A stretch of 64,000 bases of DNA. Origin: Quillaja saponaria. Lineage: Eukaryota > Streptophyta > Magnoliopsida > Fabales > Quillajaceae. The stretch is from assembly GCA_029379385.1 (NCBI GenBank), contig CM055612.1:7254001-7318000 (forward strand), in the 5' to 3' direction. Under the pieces are notes generated by a model. The model did not search any database and was not told the DNA's origin. It was given only the letters and a program-made list of their open reading frames with translations. Numbering within the stretch: the first letter of the stretch is position 1; every line of letters starts with the position of its first letter. A program made the translations under genes and the position numbers. Of this stretch, positions 50,768-63,162 are shown one piece after another.

Positions 50768-53700
50768 TCACAAATAACATGCCTCAACTGGTGAGGCTCT
50801 TTGACATTGGACATCAAGCCTGTCAAGCAATTTCGAGTAAGTCAAAGGAAGATCTGGGGGTTTGTCTATGCGTTCAGTTTCAATGCAACCTTTGCTGCCA
50901 TCTTCTCCTGTGCAACCAGTGCCGTGGAAACCACTTTCAACTGGCTGTTTCATGTGAATGATCTTACCAAACAACTGAAATGAACCAGCAGCAAGCTTTG
51001 TTGAGTTGCAGCACTGGGACCCACAAAATTCTGTGCCAAAGGAATGCACACTGCTCTGACTATCTGGTGATAAGTTGTCAGATTGCGAGCTGCCAATGTT
51101 TAGATCTGTTGACACCCTTTTCAACTTTGGCACAGTGTTGTTCCCAAAGGAATTATCAGTGCACAAATGAGAAGTCTTTTCACTTACAAAGTTGGAAAAA
51201 TTTGATACAGAAAATAGATCATGCCTGGCTCCCTGCATGCCAGCAGGAAAAAATTCATAATTCAACAATGATTGGTTCATGTTTCCCATTGATGAATTAG
51301 TGAATCCTGTCATAGGAAATAAGGAATCTCCCTCTCCATCACTAAGCAGTCCTGAACTATAAGGAGCTCTGAACTTTTTTGCGGGGGGAAACGCTGTATG
51401 AAGTGGATGTGCCGGTGAAACATATTCAACTTGCCAAGGGCTAACTCGCTTTGCATTCTGCAGGACTTCAGGTTCATCCCACGTAACCTATCATATAGAA
51501 TTAAAAGAAGTAACTACCAGTTTGTCGAGGCAGAAGGGAAAGTAAATTGTTATAGAAGATATAATATAGAAATTATATATCGATTCAATAAAACATGTTT
51601 AAAGTGTAAGAGAGACCACATGTGATAATTGTATAGAAAATGGCATTAGATGCAAGTAAACTGAATTCCAAAACTAGGAACAGAACTCAGTCAGAAAACT
51701 AATAAAACTTGGCCAAAATAATTTACCTCAGTCATAGAATTTGCAATTAACAGCAAAAACTGGGATAATTAGAGAAAAGAAATATCATACATAAAGAATA
51801 AAGTAAATTGTTGGCACAATTATCAACATGATGCATCTTTAGATTTGTAATAAATGTTCATGGAAAGGAAAGCAAGCAAGCAAGCAAACTCAACAGTGTA
51901 CAATCAACAAGTAAATTGTTGGCTCAATTATCAACATGAAGCATCTTTAGATTTGTAATAAACGTTCATGGAAAGGAAAGAAAGCAAGCAAACTTAACAG
52001 TGATCAATCATCAATGACGAAATCATTATTCATAACATACTATTAACATATAATTGCAATCAAACACCCTATAAAAAATTACACAGAATATAGGATAATT
52101 TAGTAATAAAGAATCCTCTCTTTTCTTCTAGCTCATCCTTATTTTTCTTTCTTCTTTTTTTTTTTTTTTGGTTTTGGAAGCATATTGTTATCTCTTCTAG
52201 ATCTACAGAAGAGAAGGACAAATTTCCATTCACTCCTTAACTCCCAAAATGAGTATTACTACATTTACTTCATGGTTCATCTAGTACTTTCTAAGTCTAT
52301 TACAAATTTACAGCCCTCAAGCAGTAAAGCTCTTCATTTACAAAGTAAATTAATTACCAAAAATTAGCAGCAGCATTTTTCCAACATCAGTGCCAACTGA
52401 CATATTTTTGCAGGACCCCATATTGTTCAAGCATGAATTTGATTCCAGGAAGTGCATGCTTATAAAACTGAAGAAGAATCTTTGTAAAATGAATAATAAA
52501 TCAATAAAAACGTTACATCTTACAATGAATATAAAACAGCTAGAAATGCTCAAAATTGAAAAACAATATGAGACAAAAGGAAACAGAAATAAATTATAGC
52601 AAACCATTCTGTCTATTCTAGTGACACAGTGACAGTGTGCTTTGGTTCCATAAGATTTTAAAACCCTGAATGATTACTTCTCAAACAAAAAAGCCAATAC
52701 TTTAGATTGGAAACTTTAAGCACTGTAATAGAGAAATGAGAAAAAGGTAAATTTAGTTATTTCACCAGCCTATCACAGTAAATATGAAAGAATAACTTGA
52801 TTACCCTCGATCACACTTCAATCTACACTATCTGAATTGAACTTGTACATAAAAACAATATGTATATGCATAACATGAGTAACCCATCTATCATGTGCAT
52901 TGCAGTACACAAATCATTCACCATTATAGTATCAGCATCTACTCACAATCCATATTGAGATGCATTACAATTCCATATGCATTCCATGATAATTTCAAAT
53001 ATCAACAAATGAACTCTCCGGCAAAATTGAGAAATGTTATAAACAAAAGCAACCACTGTTTCCTAATTCTAGTAAGAACTTAGTTCCATTACACTATTGT
53101 TGTGCTCTGAATAACAGAGAACAAAATTCAATTTTATGGAGAGGAGGATCTCTTCTTACAATCTGTAATTGAGAATTCATATAGATGAAACAGCTATAGT
53201 GGAAGCTGCTAGTACAAATTTGCCAAATATATATATAAAAAAAACCTCAGCATATACAATTATTCTTTACTTGACCAGCAAAAGAAAGACTTGTCATAAC
53301 TCCTAAAATCATGTTTCAGCTCCTTAGATCGCATTCATCTAATTATGAACTCAATACATTGAAACATTAAAATCAGGCAAGAAAATACCAAAAATATAGA
53401 TCATATAATTATTCAGGAGAAAAATAAGTTCGAACAACGAATAAAAGGTAAAACAAATGTGTAAGCACACCTGAAGCATGCGCCATGGAGAATTCCGCCA
53501 TGGCCCACTATCAGGAACAGAAGCTGAAGAGACTGTCCCCTGGAACCAGGTCATCCTGGATGAATCCTCTGTCTCCACAGCCATTTTGATTCTCATTCCG
53601 GGTGTCCAGACCACTTTTAGTGCTTCCTCCACAACCTCGGCCTTCACCACAAAGTCCGACCACCCTGCCCTTGGATAATACACAATCTCGAACGGCATAT

Positions 53701-54565
53701 CCTGTGAAGCCGACTCCACAGCCTCTGCAACCGCCTTTGAAGACAATTTCCCTCTACCATTCCTCGAAAACCCCTCTCTCTCTCCGAATCCCTTACAGCC
53801 CTCCTCCTGCTGCTCCCCCTCAACTCTCTTCCGCATACCACCAATCTGGGAGCACCATCTGGCGCAGTCACTGCTGTTGCCTGCAGAGGATCGCACAGCC
53901 CTCCGGACCCCAACGAACATCTCTGCCCTCGAGTTCTTCATAAAAACCACGGAATCACCGGCGACCAACTTCTTATGATTAACAAACTTGCTCCATCCCG
54001 TGGTGAGCAAGTGCCGCCTTGGCGTGCCTCTATAAATGTGGCGGAATTCCCAGACAATGCCATGAACGTCAGTCACTGACAATTTCTGAACCGGCGGGTC
54101 AGCCTGGAAGTTCAGCGGCGGAAAGATGGAATCAGCACAGAACCGCGGAACTGAGAATCCACCGCCATTGTTTGCATCAGAAGGCGTCAGAATCTTAGCG
54201 AACGACACCACCTTGTCATCATCCGATGCTTCGACAGAACTTTCGAAGTGATTGTAGTGGTGAGTATTGGTGAAACTATTGAGAGGATGGAGTAGTAGCT
54301 TAGCAAAGACCTCATCAGTGATAGGATCAGCAAGGAAGTTTACAGCGGAGATACGACACGGAATGACGGGCTTAGACAGAAGAAGCCGCGATGAGAATTG
54401 AGGAGCAGACGAAGTTTGCTCTAAATGGCCTTGAGGGAAGTAATAGACCCTAGAATTGACGGTCGGGATTTGAACAGAGGTTCCGGCACATGCTCGCCAT
54501 ATTTTCGGGTCCAAACGACGAAGCTGCGCCGCCGCCGGTGGTTGTGGTGGCTGTGATAGAGGCAT
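50768..54565 (-). CDS. ARF17: Auxin response factor ARF17
   Basis: Two exons on the minus strand (54565-53471 and 51487-50768) join after Gln365 (CAG|GTGTGC, acceptor atag|GTTACG) to give 604 residues, close to Arabidopsis ARF17 (585, from memory). The order is: [19 protein letters not shown] at the N-terminus, a B3 DNA-binding domain at about 121-223 ([33 protein letters not shown]), the Auxin_resp domain at about 275-385 ([44 protein letters not shown]), and a Ser/Asn-rich middle region with [10 protein letters not shown]. No PB1 dimerisation domain follows; the protein ends after a short tail, as ARF17 does. It is a nuclear repressor-type ARF. The mRNA contains a miR160 site. The single intron is 1983 bp. 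In Arabidopsis ARF17 lies next to eIF5, BPS1-like and KOM, and all have homologues here. Confidence 0.95.
51222..51242 (-). promoter_or_regulatory. miR160 target site in the ARF17 mRNA
   Basis: The plus strand here equals the known miR160 sequence apart from one base (C for U near position 15 of the miRNA), so the ARF17 mRNA pairs at all 21 positions, one being G:U. The site encodes AGMQGAR, the conserved position in ARF10, ARF16 and ARF17. Confidence 0.95.
51802..52013 (+). repeat. 107-bp tandem duplication in the ARF17 intron
   Basis: 'aagtaaattgttggc' begins at 51802 and again at 51909, with near-identical sequence after each ('atcaacatgatgcatcttta', 'gttcatggaaaggaaag', then a CAAG/AAGC run). 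Confidence 0.85.
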
Positions 54566-54776
54566 CTGTTAGGGATTTGAGTGAGCGATCAGAGGAATTA
54601 ATACCAATTGGGAACAGAATGCGAATGGGGGTTTGATTAGGGTTTTTAAACAACAAACATAGCAAGGGAAACAAGATTTGAGTGTGTGAGTGTGATAGTG
54701 TGTGTTTGTTTCCCTTTCTCTCTCTAATTTTTAAAGAGAGTGAGTGTCCGTCCGATTATTTCGAGCGAAGACCTGA

Positions 54777-54806
54777 TAGAGATAGAGAGAGAGAGAGGGA
54801 GAGACA
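54777..54806. repeat. (GA)n microsatellite in the ARF17 upstream region
   Basis: Run of 'gatagagatagagagaga' type about 210-240 bp upstream of the ARF17 ATG; on the transcribed strand it is a CT-rich leader or promoter stretch. Confidence 0.7.
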
Positions 54807-55023
54807 GAAACGTATTGGGGTCGGAGAACGGGCACGGAAGGAAAGCAAGAGTGAGGAAGTTCATTGATGCCCTTCGATTGGCAAGAAAATGACAGTTTTG
54901 TCCTCGACAACATAACTAAATCTGAATGTCATTTAATGAGTGCATGTACTGCACTCGCCACATCTATTTCTTTTTTCCAAAGGTATGTTTTTCAGAACAC
55001 TACTAACATGCAAAATTTCCATT

Positions 55024-55430
55024 ATTACTCCTTATACATAAATATAAGTTAGTAATAAATTTTATTTGATGAGACATCAATTCTTTCATAATTATTATTG
55101 TGATGCCAAATAAAAATAAATTATATATTAAAATTTCTTAGAAGTCTCTAATTAAAGACCACTGCAATTATTATTATTATTTAAAGAATAAGGACAATGG
55201 AGTGAATGAAGTAGTATTAATAGATATTACTCCTTATACATAAATATAAGTAAGTAATAAATTTTATTTGATGAGACATCAATTTTTTCATAATTATTAT
55301 TGTGATGACAAATAAAAATAAATTATATATTAAAATTTCTTAAAAGTCTCTAATTAAAGACCACTGTAATTATTATTATTATTTAAAAAATAAGGACAAT
55401 GGAGTGAATGAAGTAGTTAGTATTAATAGA
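55024..55430 (+). repeat. 202-bp tandem duplication
   Basis: 'attactccttatacataaat' starts at 55024 and again at 55226. The two units run in parallel to about 55430, with about ten differences, mostly single-base changes. No coding sense. Confidence 0.9.
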
Positions 55431-58228
55431 GCAATAGTAGATTTTATTGGAAGTGGTGGTGCCAAATTAAGTGGTGGTGTACTACTCAAATTCTACCACA
55501 CTTTGAAAAGTGAGAATGAGTGAGATGTTTGTGTAATGCTTAACAAGGGCAGTATAATTTCTTGTAGTGATTCAAATGACCATAATACCCTCTTACAATG
55601 ACGGCCCCACTGGTGGGACCCAGAGAATCAGTAATGGTAAGGATAAGGAAAGAGGCGGTGGAAGTCCGAATCAGGTGGTTGAGATTCGGAGGGGAGAGGC
55701 TGTCCAACTTAGTTAAGGAAAGTTGACTGTCTGTTGCAGGCAAAGCGAAAAAGGCGGCAATTGTATTCTCGCGAGCCGTTATAAAGTTAGGAAGGAATTT
55801 GAATTTTGGCTAAATTACAAAATTGGTTCTTGTAATTTGAGTTGTATTTTACTTTGTTCCATATCTTTTATTTTGTTCTAATTGAGTCTCCATAATTATA
55901 AAATTACACCAATTAAATTACACCAATCAAGTAGATCATCAACCAAACCATATTCTTTGAAAACTTTCCAACGATGGTGCAATCATTATTTTTTGTAGGC
56001 TTGAAGATGAAGACTACCCATGAAATTAGGTTCGTCTCACTTGCATTTGCACTAAGTTCTGGTCTTTGATTCAGAACATTTGCTAGAAAAACAAATGCTT
56101 GAAGACCATGCCTTATGTGGTCTCTGATCTCCACTGTGATGATTATTCTCTATAATTCTGGGCTTTGTTTTTGAAGTACAGTAATGCAACTGTATCACCA
56201 ACATTGGGAAGGAAGAAGAGGACCACAACAGTAACAAGTAGGAGTGATATTGCGATGATTTTGTAGAAGTTCTTAGAGAACTATGATGAGCAATCGATGT
56301 TTTTTTTCACTTAGCAAAGCAACTGATAAGAATTGTGGATAGTTTTCTGATTTGGGATTTGAACAGTATTCCCAAATCTGGATTTGTGATGTATTAACGA
56401 GTTTTTTGTTTATAACTTTTTTATTTAAAAAAAAATTGATTTTTTATTTTATATAATTTTTTTATTATGCCATGTATCAAATTTTCATATGTTAATTTAT
56501 CACAATATATCGCTATGTGAGATTTTTTTTTTTTTTTTTTCTAGCATGGAATCTGTTAGTTCCCATCATTTTCTTTAGTGTTAAAATTGACAATAGGTGA
56601 CGGCAAGAACCCAATTGATACAATTTTATAATTATGGGATCTAATTGCAACAAAATGAAAAATATGAACTAAAATGAAATATGACTAAAATTACATGGAT
56701 CAAATGTGTAATATAGTCCTGAATTTTTTTTATTTGTTTTAGTTGGTAATGTGGTAAGGCCGTAAGGGATGTAATTATTGTGAGAAAGAGTGTTATTGTG
56801 GAGTCATTCTGTTGTGAGCAAGACAAGAAGACCTTTATATTTTTTTGTTACCAATTATTTCTGTGCCAGATTAACTTTTCATAGAAAGAAGCTCATCCAG
56901 TGCACCATATAAAATTTTTGAAGTGGGTGTCCGATAACGTGGATATCTTTACAAACTGACACGTGTAAAGCTAAAATAGCACAAAAAGTTGTAGAAACTC
57001 ACTTAAGAGGTTGCTTTCCTTTTTTTCAAATACGGACACTGTTTTATTTAGTCATGAATCAATCCACTAAATTAAGTGGCTTACTTATTTTTTATTTTAT
57101 AAATTAGTCCTTTTTATTTTTCTTATTATTATTATTTTTACCAAATTAGTCCATTTTATGAAGATGAAGTAGACAATAGGGAAAGGAGTTGAATTTGGGA
57201 AGATTGCTACTTTTGGCTGTAGCAATGTACGGTCTAACATGACTCATGAACGGATTGACAGGAGTTGGAGAAAGACTGAATAGTCATCCTCAAAGGTTTG
57301 TGAATAATTAAATTAGTTATCTCATGAAGCATATTATAAGATAAAAAAGGAAAAAAAAAAAAAAACAGAGATGAGAAAGGAAAGAGAAGATTTATTGGTG
57401 GAGAATTTATTAGGTGGGCCTACTTATTTTTTATTTTACAGGTTCATTCGTTTTATTTTTTCTTGCAGCTGATATTCCAGCCGTTGATATTCACTTAACA
57501 GCTGTTAAGGGAATATCAATTCACTACCATCAATCCAAATATTTTATAATTCATATTTTATTTTATTTTTCACATAGCAAGTAAATTAAATATTTAAAAA
57601 ATCAAAAAGTAATAAACATAAGATAATGTTAAAAGATTTTGAACTAATAAAAATATAACACATAATAAAATGATAAATCTCCAACATACAAAATTAGAAA
57701 ATTGACTTGATTTTGACTTGATTTAACAACTCAAAATTACAATGAAAACCAATAATAAATGTCACATTTACTTAATATTTTTCAAAATATTTAATAAAAA
57801 AATTATTTTAAAAAATGCATATAGCTAGTTTTCTTAATTGACTTAAATTATTCATGTCTATTTTTAATGTTCTTTTTTATTTTCTCTCTCTTATTCGCAT
57901 GATTTATTTTTTATTTTTTAAAAATATTTTCTGTCCAAAAAAATTTAATGTTTTATTTTTTTGACTTGTGATTTATTGTAGCACTAGTCTCTAAATTAAT
58001 TGTCAACTAATCTAATTAATTATAAATTATGCATCCTATCCTTAAAATCATTAGTAATAAAGTATAAGATTAGTGTTTATGATATCAAATCAAATAAGAT
58101 TTATATTTAATTCGTGATTAATTTAAAATTTGAAGATTTGCAATATGGCTATGATAACACCAAAGCAATTTGGCTATTAGATGAGAATTTCCTTATTGCG
58201 ACAACATAGCAGACAGTGTTAAGCCAAC
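55431..58228. other. Intergenic region, no gene recognised
   Basis: AT-rich. Near 55915-56240 (minus strand) overlapping frames hint at a decayed coding piece, but I recognise no family. Otherwise nothing beyond A/T runs. Confidence 0.45.
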
Positions 58229-58519
58229 TGTTAATGTCAAATTTATCCGAGTTAGAGATATGGTGAGATGGCCTTCTTGTTGCTCATTGGAAGACCTGCA
58301 AGGGTGATCTTGAAGACCTGTCAGCACTCCGAAACTTTAGTCAGTATAGAGAGATAAGCAAATATATGTATAGAGAGAGAGAGAGAGAGTGAAGAAGATA
58401 AGTGTCTACCTTGGAGCCTGAAGCTCTATTTATAGAGTTAATGACCAATAGCATGGTGCCATGTGGCAAGGCACCATGTGTCGTGTTGTAACTAGTTGGG
58501 ATGAAATCCTATATTAACA
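58229..58519 (-). repeat. 3' LTR (element read on minus strand)
   Basis: 291 bp. It holds a TATA box near 58430 (minus), a (GA)n run at about 58372-58390, and a perfect 8-bp inverted repeat (ATGGTGCC / GGCACCAT) at 58453-58477. Confidence 0.85.
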
Positions 58520-61279
58520 TTAGTCCCCCTAAAACAAGTGTGATAAACGAAGTGGATCAGACTTAAAGTTGGTAGAGGCAAGACTGAGCTACTGAGATAG
58601 AAATTGTGAGGAGCTAGGTCGAAATCATAAAGATCGAACTCAGGTTATGAGTTGAGTTTTTGAGATCGTGGAGGTCGAGTAATAAGGTCGTAGAGACCAA
58701 GATGACAAGGTTGAATTTCAAAGCGAAATTGAATTTAGTTAAAATTATGATATTGCGACGTCCTAGTTAAGCCCTGATTAAGTTAGAGTGGAAAGGTTCG
58801 AAGAGTTCAGGACATTCGAGCCGCGAGGTCGAAGTTTCCGATATATTTAGAATTTATGTAAAGTATGCAATGAACTCTAATCGTGAAAACAGTGAGAGCA
58901 AGACTAAAACCTTGCCAACTTGGGAGGTTGGTAAGTCTGGAATTGAAATTTATCTTTGATCAAGTGAGAACTTCCATTAGTCTTAAAATAATAGAACATG
59001 TGTGTGTATTATGTATTCCCTCCCTTTTCGAGAATAAACTTGAAAAGTAAAGTTCGGGCTTATACCTTTGAATATCACTTGTTTGTGTAGCTCGGGTTGG
59101 TAGCCCGTTCTGTGTACTTGTAACCAGTCTTATCTTGTTGAAACGTTAGATTTCTCATATAGTATAGCTATAACAGATGATAATAGCTATGCACTCGGAG
59201 TACCCTTTATCATGTTTTATAAATGTCTATAACTTTTATAGTTACCATGCTCAGTTAGTGTGAAGATGAGAGACCTGGCTTGAGGTAGACATTGTAGCCA
59301 ATCATGCCAATTTCTCAGGGCTTCACCCCACCGGCTTCGGGTTTGGCCTTTAACATCTATAGGTGGGGGCACTTCCTTGTACCTTACACTTCCTATGGAC
59401 AAACTCGAGGGTGGCTTGGACCACAAGGTTATAGCCTGGCAGCCTCGCTTACCAGCATTGCGAGCACCACAGGAGGTCGGGTTTCCTATTGAGGCCATTG
59501 ATCGACCAGGTGAATCTCGACCACTTTTTCTTCATGGGGTTTTGAGGGGCTATGCCTCTCCCTATTTGCTTCGCCTGTAAGAATTTCCTGCAACTATGGC
59601 CGAACAGCCGATCTCAACAAAAAATTCATTAGCCGCATATGATGGTAAATATGTAATAGCGTACTTTTTGATAAATATGCAATAACAAATAAAAAATATA
59701 ATGCAGTTACCGGACCATATTGCATTAGGCAATCAATTAATATTTTTATCCCGACTATAAAGTGTAGGATGTAAGCGAGGTGAATTACTGGTCCACTATG
59801 CCTAAGATGCCAATTACTTTGTCAAGTAAGTGATCGGCTCATCTTTGTTATAGCCCCACAATTGTAGTGTTTTAGGCGAGCTCATGAATCTTCAGTGAAT
59901 AATTTAATATCTTCTAGACATTGAATATTTTTGTTGTTGATTAACATGTAATCCAACAATTAAGAGGGTATAAATTGAGCTAAACATGCGATTCTAGTAG
60001 ATTTTCATGAAAATACAAATTTGATAAGAAATTCTAACATAGAAGTTTGCAAGCAATTTGTGCAAAATTTATAAAGTTTTAGGCCAATTAAAGAATTTAG
60101 GGCCTATATGTAATTCCTAGAATCATTTAGGCCATTTATATGATAATATAAGAACCTGAGGTTTATTATGCAATTATTCTGAAGCATTTAGACAAATAAT
60201 ATAACCTTTAGATGGCATATTTAAAAATACCAAAGTACTATGATACTTTTGTAAATTACTAAAACTATGGACCATTTATGTAATTACCAAAATATATGGG
60301 CCTAATATATAAAATAATTAAATTATTAGGCCAAAATTATAAATCTTTAAAATTTTATAATTTTGGGCCACTTGTGTAAATATGTAGACTCTATGGGTCA
60401 TTCTTATAACATACATGAAGTATAGAGACCGAATAGCAAAAATAGATAAACCTGGGCTTTGTCTGGGTTTGGGCCGACATGCGAGTTAGGCTTCTTAGCT
60501 TGAGTTGCTATCTCTCCCAGCCGAGCCACTTCAGATGAACTGGACTAGATGTTGTGTCGAGCTCCACAGGCTCGAGTTTGGCGAGCTGGGCTTTGACTTG
60601 GTCAGATCTGGGCTTCCATGTTTCGTTAAGCTGCAGATCAACCATAGGGCTGAGCCGTGTATTAAAGGCTTGAGCCAAGTTGTCAAGAAACCAGCTAGCA
60701 GGCTAAAAGCCTCCTGGGCTTAGTAGGCTTGATGTTGGGCCCAGCTGCCCCGATATGTGATGGGCTGGTGACCTGTGGTATTCATCTGGGCACGAAGGGG
60801 TGTGCACGAGGACTATCGATTGTGGCCATGCGTGGGGGCGTGTGACCATTCCAGCAAGGTGGTTTTTTAGCCATGGAGCTCCCTTAGATCTCCATTAACA
60901 TTTCAGGTGGTCGTTCAATGTCTTATGGTCATCGGAGAATGCTTGAAATTGGTCGGAAGAATGGCTGCCAATAATAGCTCAGGCGCTCTGTGTCGTACTT
61001 GAAAATCGAAGCGTTTGAAGTTGGTCTGAGCTTGAGGAATGTTGCAATGGTCTTGAATTTATGAGAGGTCGCCATGAGAGCTCACCAAAAGGTGTTGTTT
61101 GTGTGAGAATTGAGGAGATGAAGGTAGCACATGGGATGTGGCGCAAGTAGTCATGGTGGTGGCCGAGTTGGGTAAAGGCTGAGGTGGCAACATGGTAAAC
61201 AATAGGATTAGATCTTTCAATAGGAAAGCAGTGTGGTGTGAGAGTTTGGGAAATCCATATTTTCCATAGACGACGTTTA

Positions 61280-61557
61280 TATTAATGTTAGATTTGTCCG
61301 AGCTGGAGATCTGATAAGGTAGCCTTCTTACTGCTTCTCGGTAGAGGTGATCTTGAAAATTTATTAGCACTCTAAAGTTTAAGTTAGTATAAAGAGATAA
61401 GCAAATATATGTCGAGAGAGAGAGAGTGAAGAAGTGAAGTGTCTACCTTAGAGCCTTAAGCTCCTATTTATAGAGTTCATGACTAATAGCATGGTGCCAT
61501 GTGGCAAGGTGCCATGTGTCGTGTTGTAACCAGTTGGGATGAAATTCTATATTAACA
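61280..61557 (-). repeat. 5' LTR (element read on minus strand)
   Basis: 278 bp, pair of the repeat at 58229. One end has decayed (TATTAATG for TGTTAATG on the plus strand), and it lacks a ~12-bp block and part of the GA run. Confidence 0.85.
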
Positions 61558-61562
61558 CCAAC

Positions 61563-63162
61563 AAATGCTATTTCCTAAGTAAGAAGACATGCCAATATGA
61601 CAGAGAGGAAATTTGGTTTGTTACGAAGAGATATTGCACGCCATAACCAACTAACCCAAGAGTTGAACAGGACGAGCCAAAGGGGTAAGGGGTAAGTACA
61701 CAGCAGCAATGCTAGAAGAGGCAAAGGCAAGGTTGTTCAGTTGAACTTGAGAAACAGAGAGAAGGTACTTCAGTTTCAGTTGGGATCAGTAGGCAGGAAA
61801 TGGATTGAAGCCATATGATGCTCACAAGACATTGCCATTGAAAAGCAGTTGAATGCATGTAAATAAGTTTTGGAGTTGAGAGTGTAAAGTAGATATAAGA
61901 GAAAAAGAGTTGTAACTTGAATAATCAAATATTATACCTACATGCTTTATTTATAATTTATAATAGACAATATAAAGGAGTTGAGAGTGTAAATTTTCTT
62001 TTTCTTTCTCTCTCGACCTGGGCTCTCTTCCTCTCTAAACAGTAAGGAGTGCGAATAAGAGTTTCAGATTATTTAAGCAAGCCAACCATGTATAATATTT
62101 ATTAATTTGAAATTATTGAAGCTACCACGAACCTGAATGAAATCTGTCTAGGATTGGGGGTGATAGGAGTGTGATCAATGACAAAATTAGGTAATGGGTA
62201 GCTCTTAGCTGTAAAGAAAATAAAAGAAGATACTATAGGAGTTAAGAATTCTATATAACCTTCGTAGATACTGGGGCAGCAGCCATATAGTTCTGTTATT
62301 TTGTGCCCATGATGACTATTTAGCGTTCTTGGGCTAGAAAATCTCTGAATTTCAAAAATAAAAAACAAAAAAAATCGTGTAAGTCTATTTAAAGTGGGTT
62401 ATATCTTTTCCGGGACTATTATCACATGTAAAATATAGTATTTTAAAAAATTATAGATAATGTAAAAATAGTGAAGGTGAAGAAGTGAAATTCTTTTTTC
62501 TTTCTTTTAAGGGATAGATAGAGGAAAAAAAAAAGGAACTTGCTTGTGTGAATTTTAACGTTATTCTTTTTAATTCACTTTGTTTTTAATCCCCACTTAA
62601 CTCTTTTCCCCATTGTTGCAAAAGAAAGTATGTTGTAGATCCTCCAATTATAAAGCATTTTGCAGAATGAAAGCACTGGATTCTTGTCTTCATGTCCAGG
62701 GCTCCTTGTCTACAGGTACCAAGTGTCCCGTTAAATTACATGTCCTTCTCACCAAAGAGAAAATAACACTAGTTTCCAATTCAGACGACAATCTACATAA
62801 TTTTGTATTAAACATCTACATCATTTTCCCCCAAATTCCTTACCCAATTTAATTGACATTGACTACATGAATACTTCGCTTCTGTTCGTTTCGATGTTCA
62901 TTTACATCATGCACTCTTCAAATATTCAATAGAAAAACGGAAACTTGGCATTGTGAGTAATTATTAACAACCATGCTGAACAAAATATGAATGGAAGATT
63001 GGACAACAATACAGACAGCCCAATGCTTCTTTATTTAAGGTTGACAATTACCAAGCTGCTAAAAACTTCCGACCACCAACAAAAGTTACAACGAAGTTTT
63101 ATTAGTCTCAATGCACCAACAGCAACCACACAAAGCAAGCAACCACCTCGAGCACATTACTC
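61563..63162. other. Intergenic region and 3' UTR of eIF5
   Basis: No gene recognised. The 62986-63162 part is likely 3' UTR of the eIF5 gene. Confidence 0.45.

Larger units (their letters stand above)
58229..61557 (-). mobile_element. Non-autonomous LTR retrotransposon
   Basis: Two direct repeats, 58229-58519 and 61280-61557, are about 80-85 percent alike by eye. They are flanked by an exact 5-bp duplication, ccaac (58224-58228 and 61558-61562). The ends are TGTTAATG..TATTAACA, TG..CA type. The element lies on the minus strand: a CTATAAATAG TATA box is in the repeat, a purine tract AGGGGGACTAA precedes the minus-strand 3' LTR, and the sequence after the 5' LTR (CGTCGTCTATGGAAAA) resembles the GGCGCCGTCTGTGGGAA leader of plant LTR elements. 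The 2.76-kb interior has no gag, protease, reverse transcriptase or integrase that I recognise; only short frames occur (59217-59498 and 61059-61370, minus). It resembles a LARD-like relic. Confidence 0.85.

Noticed and set aside
53602..53943. 113-codon proline-rich plus-strand frame
   Set aside because: Antisense shadow of ARF17 exon 1, whose B3 and Auxin_resp domains are clear on the other strand.
55913..56237. Overlapping minus-strand frames of 61-73 codons
   Set aside because: Two frames overlap and look faintly like a decayed coding piece, but no family motif, start or splice site supports a gene.
59217..59580. Frames on both strands inside the LTR element
   Set aside because: GC-richer than the surroundings and open on both strands, but no polyprotein or host family was recognised; kept only as part of the element.
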